A stretch of DNA of 64,000 nucleotides from Glaciimonas sp. (GCA_012927625.1 JABBOV010000008.1:62001-126000); one strand, 5' to 3'. Shown: positions 25,754 to 35,400, counted from the first letter of the stretch. Translations and numbers: made by a program. Notes: generated by a model from the letters alone, not told the origin.

Positions 25754-26986
25754 ATGTCTGACATCAAAAAAGTTGTGCTCGCCTACTCCGGCGGTTTGGA
25801 TACATCGGTCATCCTCAAATGGCTGCAAGATAACTATCAATGCGAAATCGTCACTTTTACCGCCGACCTCGGCCAAGGCGAAGAGTTGGAACCGGCACGT
25901 CTGAAAGCCATCAAATTCGGCATCAAACCGGAAAACATCTATATTGATGACGTGCGTGAAGAATTCGTGCGCGACTTTGTTTTCCCCATGTTCCGTGCCA
26001 ACACAGTATATGAAGGCGAATACTTGCTGGGCACTTCCATCGCACGCCCACTAATCGCCAAACGCTTGATCGAAATCGCGCGCGAAACCGGAGCCGATGC
26101 CATCTCGCATGGAGCCACCGGCAAAGGCAACGATCAAGTTCGCTTTGAGCTTGGCGCCTATGCATTAATGCCGAATGTAAAAATCATCGCGCCCTGGCGT
26201 GAGTGGGACTTGCTGTCGCGCGAAAAACTGTTGAAATACGCAGAAGATGCCGGCATTGAAATCGACATGAAACACAAGAACGGCGGCGCCCCATACTCAA
26301 TGGATGCCAATCTGCTGCATATCAGCTTTGAAGGGCGGCACCTGGAAAATCCAAGCGCGGAAGCAGAAGAATCCATGTGGCGCTGGACAGTCAGCCCGGA
26401 AGCCGCACCAGACGCAGCAGAGTATCTGGACGTAGAGTTTGAAAAGGGCGACATCGTAGCGTTGAATGGCAAACGTCTGTCGCCGGCACAGGTATTGACG
26501 GAACTCAATAGTTTGGGTGGAAAGCATGGAATCGGCCGCCTGGACTTGGTGGAGAATCGCTATGTCGGCATGAAATCCCGTGGCTGCTATGAAACCCCAG
26601 GCGGCACCATCATGCTCAAAGCGCATCGCGCCATAGAATCCATCACGCTAGATCGGGAAGTAGCGCATTTGAAAGATGACCTGATGCCCCGCTATGCAAG
26701 CATGATTTACAACGGCTACTGGTGGGCCCCGGAACGCGTGGCATTGCAGACCTTGATCGATAATACCCAGCAATCTGTCAATGGTTGGGTACGTATCAAA
26801 CTGTATAAAGGCAATGTGATTGTTGTGTCGCGCGACTCCAAGACGGATTCTTTATTCGACATGAACATCGCAACCTTCGACGAAGATGGTGGTGCCTACA
26901 ATCAGGCCGATGCAGGAGGCTTCATCAAATTGAATGCACTACGCATGCGAATCGCAGCCAATGCAAAGAACCGCCGTAAAATTTAG
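25754..26986 (+). CDS. argG: Argininosuccinate synthase
   Basis: The 410-residue protein starts at 25754 after AAAAAGG. It shows the PP-loop [29 protein letters not shown] and [18 protein letters not shown], typical of the family. It joins citrulline and aspartate with ATP to give argininosuccinate. The stop is followed by a GC hairpin (27026-27048). argH is not in the window. Confidence 0.97.
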   Translation: MSDIKKVVLAYSGGLDTSVILKWLQDNYQCEIVTFTADLGQGEELEPARLKAIKFGIKPENIYIDDVREEFVRDFVFPMFRANTVYEGEYLLGTSIARPLIAKRLIEIARETGADAISHGATGKGNDQVRFELGAYALMPNVKIIAPWREWDLLSREKLLKYAEDAGIEIDMKHKNGGAPYSMDANLLHISFEGRHLENPSAEAEESMWRWTVSPEAAPDAAEYLDVEFEKGDIVALNGKRLSPAQVLTELNSLGGKHGIGRLDLVENRYVGMKSRGCYETPGGTIMLKAHRAIESITLDREVAHLKDDLMPRYASMIYNGYWWAPERVALQTLIDNTQQSVNGWVRIKLYKGNVIVVSRDSKTDSLFDMNIATFDEDGGAYNQADAGGFIKLNALRMRIAANAKNRRKI

Positions 26987-27337
26987 GTTATTACGATAGC
27001 GCCTGCCAGATGACGCTGATGTCAAGAGATCCGCCTGGAGCGGATCTCCTGACACTATTAAATTAATCCCGTTCCAAACCACACTTGAACCTACCTTGTG
27101 GTAGCGGTTCTCCAGCGTTTCAAGCGCGAGTTCCAGTTAATCGACAAGCGCGTAAGAATATCAAAAACGCGATTCTTAAAATTTTTCACGTAATTCGCCC
27201 CACTCATGCTCAACCGAATTGCATTCTGTGGCATGGGCAGAACGTCCAGTATGTGCATATTATCTAACGCCCGCGGTGTGACCACATTCTGCTTACCGCT
27301 TCTAAATTAAATTGCCGATACTCATTCATCTTGAAAA
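26987..27337. other. Intergenic region after argG
   Basis: The region contains one clear hairpin with 9-bp arms, GAGATCCGC (27026-27034) and GCGGATCTC (27040-27048), loop CTGGA, but no T-run; it may still end argG transcription. The rest, up to 27337, holds no convincing gene and becomes AT-rich toward the next open frame. Confidence 0.55.
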
Positions 27338-27910
27338 ATGAAAAATTTAATTAAAAGAAACTTGAACGGCAAGACTGTTTTGTTCCTTTTTATTCTGACA
27401 AATATCGTCTATACGATTATGTTGACTATAACGATACCGAAGGTAATGCAATTTTCTGGCGGTATGAAGATACTGGACATGATGCCGACAGGCTACAGCG
27501 CTGAATACGTTAATACGTTTCTCTCCACTTTAGGTGAGCAAGGAAGAGACGCTTATTTATTCAAACAGCTCCCGATAGACATGATTTATCCTTTCCTTTT
27601 TGGGATTAGCTATTGCCTGGTTCTTGCCTATTTTTTAAATAAGCTAGGAAAATTGGAAAGCCATCTGTTCTATTTTTGTTTAATCCCACTCTTTTCCGGC
27701 CTCTTTGATTATTGTGAAAATATTGGCATCATCGCCATGATAAATAGTTACCCCAATAATTCAATCCTGCTAACGCAAATAACAAGCCTATTTACAATCC
27801 TGAAAAGCGCCGCCACAACTCTCTATTTTCTCTCTCTGATCATATTTTTAATGATGGTTGGAAAACAAAGATTATTTCAAACAAGCAAACTAAAAAATGA
27901 GGGACGCTGA
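27338..27910 (+). CDS. Unknown low-GC membrane protein
   Basis: The 190-residue protein has about four hydrophobic helices (about 13-33, 87-107, 111-133, 150-173). The sequence KILDMMPTGY, an LPIDMIYPFLFG stretch and FDYCENIGIIAMI look conserved-family-like, but I cannot name a function. It is rich in Lys, Asn, Phe and Ile with A/T third positions, unlike its GC-rich neighbours, which points to recent transfer. The ribosome site is weak. It lies next to a gene scrap (27982), so this spot appears to have been rearranged. Confidence 0.7.
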   Translation: MKNLIKRNLNGKTVLFLFILTNIVYTIMLTITIPKVMQFSGGMKILDMMPTGYSAEYVNTFLSTLGEQGRDAYLFKQLPIDMIYPFLFGISYCLVLAYFLNKLGKLESHLFYFCLIPLFSGLFDYCENIGIIAMINSYPNNSILLTQITSLFTILKSAATTLYFLSLIIFLMMVGKQRLFQTSKLKNEGR

Positions 27911-27981
27911 AAGCTGATGCTTGTCGGCCCAAACTCACCCGAACCTGCGGGTGACGCCTAGGCTACTGGCCACAAGTAGAC

Positions 27982-28074
27982 AACTGCCACTACCTGAGCC
28001 ACGCCACGCTGGTGAAGGACGAAAAGCACTTTGACAAGTTTGACCGCGCCTTTGCCGCCTGCGGCATAAACGCG
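27982..28074 (+). pseudogene. Fragment of a VWA/CoxE-like protein gene
   Basis: One frame reads HYLSHATLVKDEKHFDKFDR followed by AFAACG, resembling the N-terminal region of CoxE-type von Willebrand factor A proteins, where a segment such as ARTTLVKDE-FDKFDRAFAAYF is common. No start, no upstream part and no VWA domain are present; it breaks off after about 30 codons. It is most simply a leftover of a deleted or rearranged gene. The family call rests on memory of that motif. Confidence 0.5.
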
Positions 28075-28163
28075 CAGGCAATATTTTGGAAACACTCCCA
28101 TAAACAGCAAATAAAATTCCATATGATAGAATAAATTTTTTATAACGTAAATTCAAGGACATC

Positions 28164-28943
28164 ATGAGCGAAGGCAAACACGGTGTTCAGTCACTTGAAA
28201 TCGGCATGGGTGTCTTGCGGGCCATGGTCACCGGACAGCGTTCCATGATGCTCAAGGATATTGCTGCTGCAGCCAACATGCCGGCATCCAAAGCACATCG
28301 TTATCTTGTCAGCCTGATTCGCGCCGGCCTGGTTGAGCAGGACTCAATGACGTCGCGTTACAACCTAGGGCCCTTCGCGCTCAACATCGGCCTGGTCGCC
28401 ATTGACCGCCTGGACCGGGTCCGGCTCGGACTCTCGGCCACTGCCGAATTGCGGGATACCATTAATGAGACGACTGCCTTGGCCGTTTGGGGCGAAATCG
28501 GCCCCGTTATTGTGCGCTGGGAACGGCCGCGACGCCCGATCACGGTAAATGTTGTCACAGGAACCAATTTAAGTTTGCTACCGACGGCCAGTGGACGGGT
28601 TTTTGCCGCATGGTTGCCGAAGGCGCTGGTGGATCCATTGATTGCCCAAGAACTAAAAACCAAAGCAGTGCCTGGCCTCAAAACCAGAAGCGACGTAGGA
28701 ACCATGCTGGCAAAGATCCGTGCAGACGGTGTTGCACCCATTTCCGGCAACTATATAGTCAAGGGTGTCGAGGCCGTCGCAGCCCCCGTTTTCAACTTCA
28801 AGAATGAAATTACGATGGCACTGACGGTGGTGGGCGTAGAGGGCATGATCGATATGAATTTAAACAGTCGGGTTCTGGTCGAACTCAAACGCTGCGCCAA
28901 GGAACTCTCTCTCCGTCTTGGGGCCACGCGCGAACAGGCGTAG
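28164..28943 (+). CDS. IclR-family transcriptional regulator
   Basis: The 259-residue protein starts after AAGGACATC. The winged-helix N-terminus (QSLEIGMGVLRAMVTGQRSMMLKDIAAAANMPASKAHRYLVSLIRAGLVEQ) is followed by the IclR effector domain (LGLSATAELRDTINETTALAVW, then SGRVFAAWLP). IclR regulators often control aromatic catabolism. It stands upstream of the VOC, transporter, fahA and maiA genes and converges with a LysR gene, so it may regulate that cluster; the effector is unknown. Confidence 0.9.
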   Translation: MSEGKHGVQSLEIGMGVLRAMVTGQRSMMLKDIAAAANMPASKAHRYLVSLIRAGLVEQDSMTSRYNLGPFALNIGLVAIDRLDRVRLGLSATAELRDTINETTALAVWGEIGPVIVRWERPRRPITVNVVTGTNLSLLPTASGRVFAAWLPKALVDPLIAQELKTKAVPGLKTRSDVGTMLAKIRADGVAPISGNYIVKGVEAVAAPVFNFKNEITMALTVVGVEGMIDMNLNSRVLVELKRCAKELSLRLGATREQA

Positions 28944-29117
28944 CAAGCCCACCTCTCAGGATAACTTTTTCTGGTACTTCGCTCTGAAGGCGTCGAACGC
29001 AAAAAAATGCCGAGTTACGTGTCGGCGCCGGCGCGCAGCCTGGTTGCACAGTGGAAAGTCTGATCGCTGTGGAACCAGGGCTGCCAGGCATTGCAATAAA
29101 AAAGCTTGGAACATATT

Positions 29118-30038
29118 TCAAGCCTGCACAGCAGCGGCGCTCCAATCATTTTTTTCAACAAACTGGAACAGGAATCCCATAAAGCTTTGCGCGGCAGGCG
29201 ATAGCGATCTGCCATTCCTTGTGAAAATCAGAAACTTGCGCGTGAGTTCAGGGTCGTGCAGCAGGCGCATTTGCAATTGATAGAGTTTTACCAGCGAGCC
29301 GGCATAGGGCAGACAGGCCGTAATGCCGAGGTTGGCGCTGACCATGCTCAGGGCGGTGGTCATAAACGTAACTTCATTGCTCGGGTTCAGTGTCAGATCG
29401 CGCAAAGATGCATGCAAATCGAGCGTGAGCCTCTCGGCAAATTGCCCCTGCAAGGCAATAAATGGAAAATGCACAGCATCCGTCCAAGTTATCCGCTGCT
29501 GCTTCTCTAAAGGATGATTCTTGGGAAACACCAGCATAAAAGGCATTTCAAACAGGGTTTTTGCAGTGATCTCGGGTGTCGGATCGCGCTCAGGGCCAAT
29601 CCCGAAATCAACCTCCCCGCTCAATACACGCGCTGAGACAGTTTCAACAGCGCAATCAGTCAAACGTATCTGCACCTCCGGGTGCTCCACCTTGTAGGCC
29701 GCGATAACCTCTGGCAGCAGCGTGCAAGCCATCAATTGCGGTGCCGCTATGCGTACGACACCTTTTCTCAGGGCCTTGAGATTGGTTATGTCACTTAGCA
29801 CTCCGTCCAGATCCTGGACGATTTTTTTAATGAACGGGTAAAACTCGCGGCCCACCTCGGATAGTTGCATCTTGCGCGTATTGCGGTCAACCAATCGCAC
29901 GCCCAAGGCGAGTTCCAACTCCTTGATCAGTCCGCTCAAGGCAGATTGCGTGACATGCATCGAATCTGCGGCGCTGGTAAAGCTGCCCCTTTGAGCAAGA
30001 GCGATGAAAGCACGCAACTGTCGCAAGGTTACATTCAT
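29118..30038 (-). CDS. LysR-family transcriptional regulator
   Basis: The 306-residue product has a typical N-terminal HTH (MNVTLRQLRAFIALAQRGSFTSAADSMHVTQSALSGLIKELELALGVRLVDRN) and a periplasmic-binding-like effector domain (GVVRIAAPQLMACTLLPEVIAAYKVEHPEVQIRL). The start at 30038 fits the family; one 21 bp upstream is possible. It is divergent from the VOC gene, and a perfect 12-bp palindrome, GTTGTGCACAAC, lies in the shared promoter region, the usual layout for a LysR activator of the neighbouring operon. Confidence 0.9.
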   Translation of the reverse strand: MNVTLRQLRAFIALAQRGSFTSAADSMHVTQSALSGLIKELELALGVRLVDRNTRKMQLSEVGREFYPFIKKIVQDLDGVLSDITNLKALRKGVVRIAAPQLMACTLLPEVIAAYKVEHPEVQIRLTDCAVETVSARVLSGEVDFGIGPERDPTPEITAKTLFEMPFMLVFPKNHPLEKQQRITWTDAVHFPFIALQGQFAERLTLDLHASLRDLTLNPSNEVTFMTTALSMVSANLGITACLPYAGSLVKLYQLQMRLLHDPELTRKFLIFTRNGRSLSPAAQSFMGFLFQFVEKNDWSAAAVQA

Positions 30039-30112
30039 AAGCTGGCCTAATAAATTCATTCGAAAATACTGTTTGAATGATAGATCAAATTCGACTTTAA
30101 TGTATTCAAGAA

Positions 30113-30124
30113 GTTGTGCACAAC
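30113..30124. promoter_or_regulatory. Palindrome in the LysR-VOC intergenic region
   Basis: GTTGTGCACAAC is a perfect 12-bp palindrome, 75 bp upstream of the LysR start and 153 bp upstream of the VOC gene. It could be a binding site for the LysR or IclR protein. No test of binding is possible from sequence. Confidence 0.4.
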
Positions 30125-30276
30125 ACTCTGTGTTAAATCACCGGAGAGCAGGAACGCCAATGAAAAGCTAGCGAAGTTTTCTTTCATGCGGTAGTGGCTA
30201 AATCATTGCAGTTACCTGCTGCGCATCGACCAAACAGCCAAGTTAATCATCAACAACACCATTATTGGAGACGTAA

Positions 30277-30828
30277 ATGAAGATCAAAAAAATTCACCAC
30301 GTGGCTTATCGTTGCATTGACGCAAAACAGACGGTCGAGTGGTACGCCAAATACCTCAACATGGATCTGGTACTGGCCATTGCGGAGGATCAGGTTCCTT
30401 CGACCAAGGCGCCTGACCCTTACATGCATATTTTTCTGGATGCCGGTGGCGGCAATGTTCTTGCGTTTTTCGAGTTGCCGAATCAGGCCCCGATGGATCG
30501 TGACCGCAACACGCCGACCTGGACCCAGCATCTGGCGCTGGAAGTCGGAACGCTGGAAGAAATACTGGAAACCAAGCAACGCCTGGAAGCAGATGGCATC
30601 GAAGTCATCGGTCCAACCGACCATACCATCTTCAAATCCATCTATTTCTTCGACCCCAGCGGCCACCGCATGGAACTGGCGTTCAACACCGGCACCCCTG
30701 CGATGATGCAGAAACTGGATGATGTCAAATGGGAAATGGTTGAGGAATGGGCCAGGACCAAAAAAGCGCCGAAACATGCGCAATGGATGCATGACGGCAG
30801 CTACACGGCAGAAGAGGTCAAACAGTAA
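30277..30828 (+). CDS. VOC-superfamily (glyoxalase/extradiol-dioxygenase fold) protein
   Basis: The 183-residue protein starts after GGAGACGT. Two beta-alpha-beta-beta-beta modules place candidate metal ligands at His8 (KKIHHVAYRC), Glu66 (VLAFFELP), His85 (TWTQHLALEV) and Glu133 (SGHRMELAFN), the classic VOC metal pattern. It could be an isomerase, glyoxalase or type I extradiol dioxygenase; the sequence does not decide. The first gene of the aromatic cluster, it lies just upstream of an aromatic acid transporter. See the finding on a missing ring-cleavage enzyme. Confidence 0.8.
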   Translation: MKIKKIHHVAYRCIDAKQTVEWYAKYLNMDLVLAIAEDQVPSTKAPDPYMHIFLDAGGGNVLAFFELPNQAPMDRDRNTPTWTQHLALEVGTLEEILETKQRLEADGIEVIGPTDHTIFKSIYFFDPSGHRMELAFNTGTPAMMQKLDDVKWEMVEEWARTKKAPKHAQWMHDGSYTAEEVKQ

Positions 30829-31049
30829 ACTCGGCCAACTGGCGCTGGACAACCACGGTGCGGTACTGGCCAGCCTGAACTGGTGGGCCGCTTACTCTTG
30901 CAACCCTAAAATCCGGGCGTTGTCCGCCATGAATTTCCCCTCCGATTTCGCAATTTAGGCCCTTTATACCTGGCTGCAAATCGGAGAATACGCAATCCAA
31001 AGCGATTCCATTAGATTCATACGAAAATAAAAACCCGGAGACAATAAGC

Positions 31050-32414
31050 ATGGACATGGGCAAAACAATCGATATACCGGCTCTGATAGACAATAACAAG
31101 ATTGGCCGGTTCCAGATCGGCATGCTTATCCTGTGCGGCCTGTGCGTCATCATGGATGGCTTCGACGTGCAGGCAATGGGCTACGTTGCTCCGGCGATTA
31201 TTCAAGATTGGCACGTTAGCAAGGCGAATTTAGGCCCGGTTTTCGGTGCCGGTTTGTTGGGCATGCTGGTCGGCTCACTTCTATTCAGCATGACTGCCGA
31301 CAAAATCGGCCGCCGTCCGGTGCTGGTCGGCGCTACCCTGTTTTTTGCGATCTGCATGCTGGCCACGCCATTGACAAGTTCCATTGAACAACTACAACTC
31401 ATTCGCTTCATTACCGGGCTCGGACTTGGTGCCGTCATGCCGAATGCGATGGCACTGGCAGGCGAATACAGCCCGCTGAGGAAAAAAGTCACGCTGATGA
31501 TGTTGGTCTCTTGCGGCTTTACAATCGGAGCCGTCATTGGCGGCTTGCTGTCAGCCGCCCTGATTCCGAACTTCGGTTGGCAATCGGTATTTTACGTAGG
31601 CGGTGTGATTCCATTGATTATCGGCATATTCATGTTTTTTTTCCTGCCGGAATCGATGCAGTTTCTTGTGCTGCGCCGAAAAAATCTGGACAAGGTTGCC
31701 CAGTGGCTTAAACACATTGACCCGACCGTAACGATTGAGCGCAACACGCATTATGTCGTGCATGAAAAAGCGCACAAAGGCGCGCCAGTACTGCAACTGT
31801 TTCAGGACGGTCGCGCAAAGATGACTATTCTGCTGTGGGGCATCAACTTCATGAACTTGCTTAACCTTTATTTTCTGTCGAACTGGTTGCCGACGATTGC
31901 CAAGGAAGCCGGGCTTTCCACTACCAACGCGGTGCTCGCAGGAACCGCTCTTCAATTGGGCGGCACCATAGGCACACTCGTTATGGGGCAGTTAATCGAC
32001 CGTTCGAGTTTCCGCCGCGTGCTGCTTCCCTGCTTCATGGTGGCCGGCATTTCAATCGCATTGATCGGCCGCCCTGATGTCTCATTGGCCTTCCTGTTTA
32101 TCACGATTTTTGTAACCGGCTTTTGTATTGTCGGCGGTCAGCCTGCAGTCAATGCACTTGCTGCCAGCTATTACCCGACCACATTACGTTCTACCGGAAT
32201 CGGCTGGAGTTTGGGTGTAGGACGGATCGGTTCCATTATTGGCCCGGTACTGGGTGGCGAATTGATAGGTCTCAACTGGCCCAACAGCACGATCTTTATT
32301 GCAGTAGCAATTCCTGCAGTGGTATCGGCGCTGATGGTCTGGAGCATGAATCGCACCCCGGCGGCCGGCCCGACAACAAAATTAAGCGAAGCTGCCTCCT
32401 TAAACAATGGATGA
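31050..32414 (+). CDS. Aromatic acid:H+ symporter (MFS, AAHS family)
   Basis: The 454-residue protein with 12 predicted helices starts after GGAG. It has the AAHS signature DGFDVQAMGYVAPAI in TM1, the loop 2-3 motif MTADKIGRRPVLVG, and TM4 RFITGLGLGAVMPNAMALAGEY. AAHS transporters such as PcaK and BenK import benzoate-type acids, hydroxybenzoates and related compounds. Its position between the VOC gene and fahA/maiA suggests import of the substrate for this pathway; the actual substrate is unknown. Confidence 0.9.
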   Translation: MDMGKTIDIPALIDNNKIGRFQIGMLILCGLCVIMDGFDVQAMGYVAPAIIQDWHVSKANLGPVFGAGLLGMLVGSLLFSMTADKIGRRPVLVGATLFFAICMLATPLTSSIEQLQLIRFITGLGLGAVMPNAMALAGEYSPLRKKVTLMMLVSCGFTIGAVIGGLLSAALIPNFGWQSVFYVGGVIPLIIGIFMFFFLPESMQFLVLRRKNLDKVAQWLKHIDPTVTIERNTHYVVHEKAHKGAPVLQLFQDGRAKMTILLWGINFMNLLNLYFLSNWLPTIAKEAGLSTTNAVLAGTALQLGGTIGTLVMGQLIDRSSFRRVLLPCFMVAGISIALIGRPDVSLAFLFITIFVTGFCIVGGQPAVNALAASYYPTTLRSTGIGWSLGVGRIGSIIGPVLGGELIGLNWPNSTIFIAVAIPAVVSALMVWSMNRTPAAGPTTKLSEAASLNNG

Positions 32415-32550
32415 AATAACTACTCTGGTTCCCCACCCATCTGAGCGGAAAGAAGCAGAGCCACCGATCGAATCACCACCCGTTAAAACAATATTGCAGC
32501 ACTAACCTGCCCGAATTCCGGCCAGCCTCGATTAGGAAGAGAAAGCCCAA

Positions 32551-33573
32551 ATGAAACTAGCCACCCTGAAAACTGGCGGCCGCGATGGCACGCTGGTCGT
32601 CGTCAGCCGAGATCTGAGCCTGTATCAGGCTGTACCCGCGCTCGCCCGCAGTCTGCAAGCCGCGCTGGACGACTGGGACCGTATCGCGCCGCAACTGGCT
32701 GCGGTTTATGCAGACCTGAATAACGGCGTTGCCGGCAACGCCCAGCCGTTTAACCAACATCTATGCCATTCGCCGTTGCCGCGTGCTTATCAGTGGGCCG
32801 ATGGTTCGGCCTATGTTAACCATGTGGAACTGGTACGCCGCGCGCGCGGTGCCGAGTTGCCTGCTTCGTTCTGGGTCGATCCGCTGATGTATCAGGGCGG
32901 CTCGGATTCTTTCATCGGCCCGCGTGACCCGATCCATGCGCTGTCGGAAGATTGGGGAATTGATCTGGAAGCCGAGGTTGCGGTAATTACCGGCGATTTG
33001 CCGATGGGCGCCAGCCCGGCCGAATGCGCGCAGGCGATTCGTCTGGTGATGCTGGTCAATGATGTTTCACTGCGTAACCTGATCCCCGCCGAGTTGGCCA
33101 AAGGTTTCGGTTTCTTCCAATCCAAGGCGGCCAGCGCCTTTTCCCCGGTAGCCGTCACTATTGACGAATTGGGCGAGGCTTGGCAGGACGCCAAACTCCA
33201 TTTGCCGCTGGTAGTGCATCTGAACCGAAAGCCGTTCGGCCAGCCCAATGCCGGCGTTGACATGATTTTCAATTTTGGCCAGCTTGTGGCCCATGCAGCC
33301 AAGACCCGTGAGGTAGCAGCCGGCTCCATCATCGGTTCCGGCACTGTTTCCAACAAACAAGGCAATCTGTACGGTTCCAGCATTGAAAACGGCGGCGTCG
33401 GCTACTGCTGTCTGGCTGAAGTACGCATGTATGAAACCATCGAGAGCGGCACACCTAAGACCGCCTTTCTAAAGTTCGGCGATAACGTGCGCATCGAAAT
33501 GTTCGATGTGCGGGGCAACAGTATTTTTGGCGCTATCGAGCAGACGGTTGCCCGCTACCCGCAGCGAGATTGA
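32551..33573 (+). CDS. fahA: Fumarylacetoacetate hydrolase (FAH)
   Basis: The 340-residue protein contains the metal-binding and substrate motifs of the FAH family: SFIGPRDPIHALSEDWGIDLEAEVAVITGD, ELAKGFGFFQSKAASAFSPVAV and GSGTVSNKQGNLYG. It hydrolyses fumarylacetoacetate to fumarate and acetoacetate. The partner maleylacetoacetate isomerase gene follows closely, which supports the homogentisate-type assignment over fumarylpyruvate hydrolase. Confidence 0.9.
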   Translation: MKLATLKTGGRDGTLVVVSRDLSLYQAVPALARSLQAALDDWDRIAPQLAAVYADLNNGVAGNAQPFNQHLCHSPLPRAYQWADGSAYVNHVELVRRARGAELPASFWVDPLMYQGGSDSFIGPRDPIHALSEDWGIDLEAEVAVITGDLPMGASPAECAQAIRLVMLVNDVSLRNLIPAELAKGFGFFQSKAASAFSPVAVTIDELGEAWQDAKLHLPLVVHLNRKPFGQPNAGVDMIFNFGQLVAHAAKTREVAAGSIIGSGTVSNKQGNLYGSSIENGGVGYCCLAEVRMYETIESGTPKTAFLKFGDNVRIEMFDVRGNSIFGAIEQTVARYPQRD

Positions 33574-33637
33574 CATGCGGGACATCGATAGCGCGCTGCG
33601 CCCAAGTCGAGTTATCCCACTAACAGGTGCTCCGCGC

Positions 33638-34303
33638 ATGGGGGCCACGGCCAGGTTAAAGCTGTATACCTACTTTCGCAGCTCTGCCGCCTACCGGGTA
33701 CGCATTGCCCTCAATCTGAAAGGACTTTCTTACCAGAGCGTCCCAGTGCATTTATTGAAAAATGGCGGCGAACAGCTACAGGACAGCTACCGTGCGATCA
33801 ACCCCGGCGCGATGTTGCCCAGTCTGCAAGATGGCGACGCCACGGTCACCCAATCGCTAGCCATTCTCGAATATCTGGAAGAAGTCTACCCGGACATCGC
33901 GCTGCTTCCCGGCGATGCGCTGGGCCGGGCCAGGGTACGGGCTTTGGCGTTGACCGTTGCCTGCGACATCCACCCGATTAACAATCTGCGCGTACTCAAG
34001 TATCTCAGCGGCAATCTGCAGATATCGGAAAAAGCCAAGGCCGATTGGTACCGGCACTGGGTGCAGGAAGGTTTTGGGATTATCGAAACCCATCTGGCGC
34101 GTGACCGGCAAACCGGTAGCTTTTGCCACGGCGACGCGCCAACACTGGCCGACTGCTGCCTGATTCCGCAAGTATTCAATGCGCAGCGCTTCAAGGTGGA
34201 TTTATCTGTCTATCCGACCATCAAGGGCATTCATGACCGCTGCGCCGAATTACCGGCTTTCATCAGCGCGCACCCGGAACAGCAGCCTGATGCGGAGAAA
34301 TAA
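33638..34303 (+). CDS. maiA: Maleylacetoacetate isomerase (zeta-class GST)
   Basis: The 221-residue product starts at 33638 after AGGTG. An in-frame start at 33575 exists, but the protein then gains about 21 residues the family lacks. The zeta GST signature is clear: LKLYTYFRSSAAYRVRIALNLKGL (the SSAAYRVR motif binds glutathione), then INPGAMLPSLQDGDATVTQSLAILEYLEE. It isomerises maleylacetoacetate to fumarylacetoacetate with glutathione. It lies 64 bp after fahA. Confidence 0.9.
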   Translation: MGATARLKLYTYFRSSAAYRVRIALNLKGLSYQSVPVHLLKNGGEQLQDSYRAINPGAMLPSLQDGDATVTQSLAILEYLEEVYPDIALLPGDALGRARVRALALTVACDIHPINNLRVLKYLSGNLQISEKAKADWYRHWVQEGFGIIETHLARDRQTGSFCHGDAPTLADCCLIPQVFNAQRFKVDLSVYPTIKGIHDRCAELPAFISAHPEQQPDAEK

Positions 34304-34604
34304 GATTATGAATAGCCGCCAACAGACGTTTTTGCGCGGATAAAACATGGCGGAATGATGTCCCACTTGAAACCATTGGCAGCAAGCAACCAATAAGGCA
34401 AGTCACCCGACGGTTTGAGGGCTGCGCGACACAGTGCATGCCGCTAGCGCCATTTGATCAACAACCTTCCATGACTGCATCGGCAGGATGCTGAAAGCCC
34501 AGCATGAGTCAGATTGGTATTTGTAATACTCGCCTTTGTATGCCAAAAAATATGGCACTTGCCGCATATAAAACATGCGTAATGCAAAAATACTCCTATT
34601 TTTT
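34304..34604. other. Intergenic region between maiA and rsmA with repeat copy
   Basis: The genes on both sides are convergent. The stretch includes a GCACTTGCCGCAT segment (34555-34567), an inverted GCGTAATGC segment, and ATACTCC (34590-34596) followed by a T-run, which together form one copy of the dispersed AT-rich repeat family. No gene is seen. Confidence 0.5.
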
Positions 34605-35372
34605 TTATAACAGATTAGCCAGCGCCACGTATTGTTCCAGCGGTACCGTCTCCGGCCGGGTTTGCGGATCGACGCCGGCTGCAACCAAATCGGATTCGGC
34701 GAACATGCCGGCCAGACAATTGCGGATTACCTTGCGGCGTTGGGAGAATGCCTTCAGCACTACTGCGCTGAGTTTATCGGCGTCGCAGGGCAAGCGCTGT
34801 GCGATCGGGATCATGCGCACGACGGCGGACTCGACGCGCGGTGGCGGGTTGAAGGCGGTCGGCGGCACGATGAATAGCAACTCCATGCGGTAGCGCCATT
34901 GCAGCATGACCGACAACCGGCCGTAAGTCTTGCTGCCAGGCGCTGCGACCATGCGCTCGACCACTTCTTTTTGCAGCATGAAATGTTGATCCTCAACTTG
35001 CTGCGCAAACTCTGCGAAATGAAATAGCAGCGGGCTGGAGATGTTGTAGGGCAGGTTGCCGACGATGCGCAACTTCTGGCCGGGGGCGACCGGAATTTCC
35101 GCAAAATCGAATTTCAGGGCGTCGCCCGCATGCACAATCAACTTGGCCGGGTCGAAGCTTGTGTGCAGCCGCGCCACCAGATCACGGTCGAGTTCGACCA
35201 CGTGCATGTGATGTAACGGCGCCAGTAACAAACGCGTCATCGCGCCCAGGCCGGGGCCGACCTCGACTATGGCGTCGCCCGGTTGGGGATCAATCGCATC
35301 GACGATGCGCGACAGCACGAATTTATCGGTCAGGAAATTCTGGCCGAAGCGCTTGCGGGGGATATGTTTCAT
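34605..35372 (-). CDS. rsmA: 16S rRNA dimethyladenosine methyltransferase RsmA (KsgA)
   Basis: The 255-residue protein shows the SAM-binding motif VEVGPGLGAMTRLLL, the adjacent acidic VELDRDL, and the catalytic NLPYNISSPLLFHF (NLPY). It dimethylates A1518 and A1519 of 16S rRNA during 30S assembly. It is the last gene of the lptD-surA-pdxA-rsmA operon, 28 bp after pdxA. The start at 35372 is an ATG. Confidence 0.96.
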   Translation of the reverse strand: MKHIPRKRFGQNFLTDKFVLSRIVDAIDPQPGDAIVEVGPGLGAMTRLLLAPLHHMHVVELDRDLVARLHTSFDPAKLIVHAGDALKFDFAEIPVAPGQKLRIVGNLPYNISSPLLFHFAEFAQQVEDQHFMLQKEVVERMVAAPGSKTYGRLSVMLQWRYRMELLFIVPPTAFNPPPRVESAVVRMIPIAQRLPCDADKLSAVVLKAFSQRRKVIRNCLAGMFAESDLVAAGVDPQTRPETVPLEQYVALANLL

Positions 35373-35400
35373 CAAGGAAATCTATTCTTGTTTATTTCTG

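Noticed and set aside
26987-27337. Riboswitch or attenuator after argG
   Set aside because: Only one simple hairpin is visible and no known arginine or other aptamer pattern could be recognised.
33575-33637. Upstream start for maiA at 33575
   Set aside because: It adds about 21 residues not found in the zeta GST family, and the start at 33638 has a better ribosome site.
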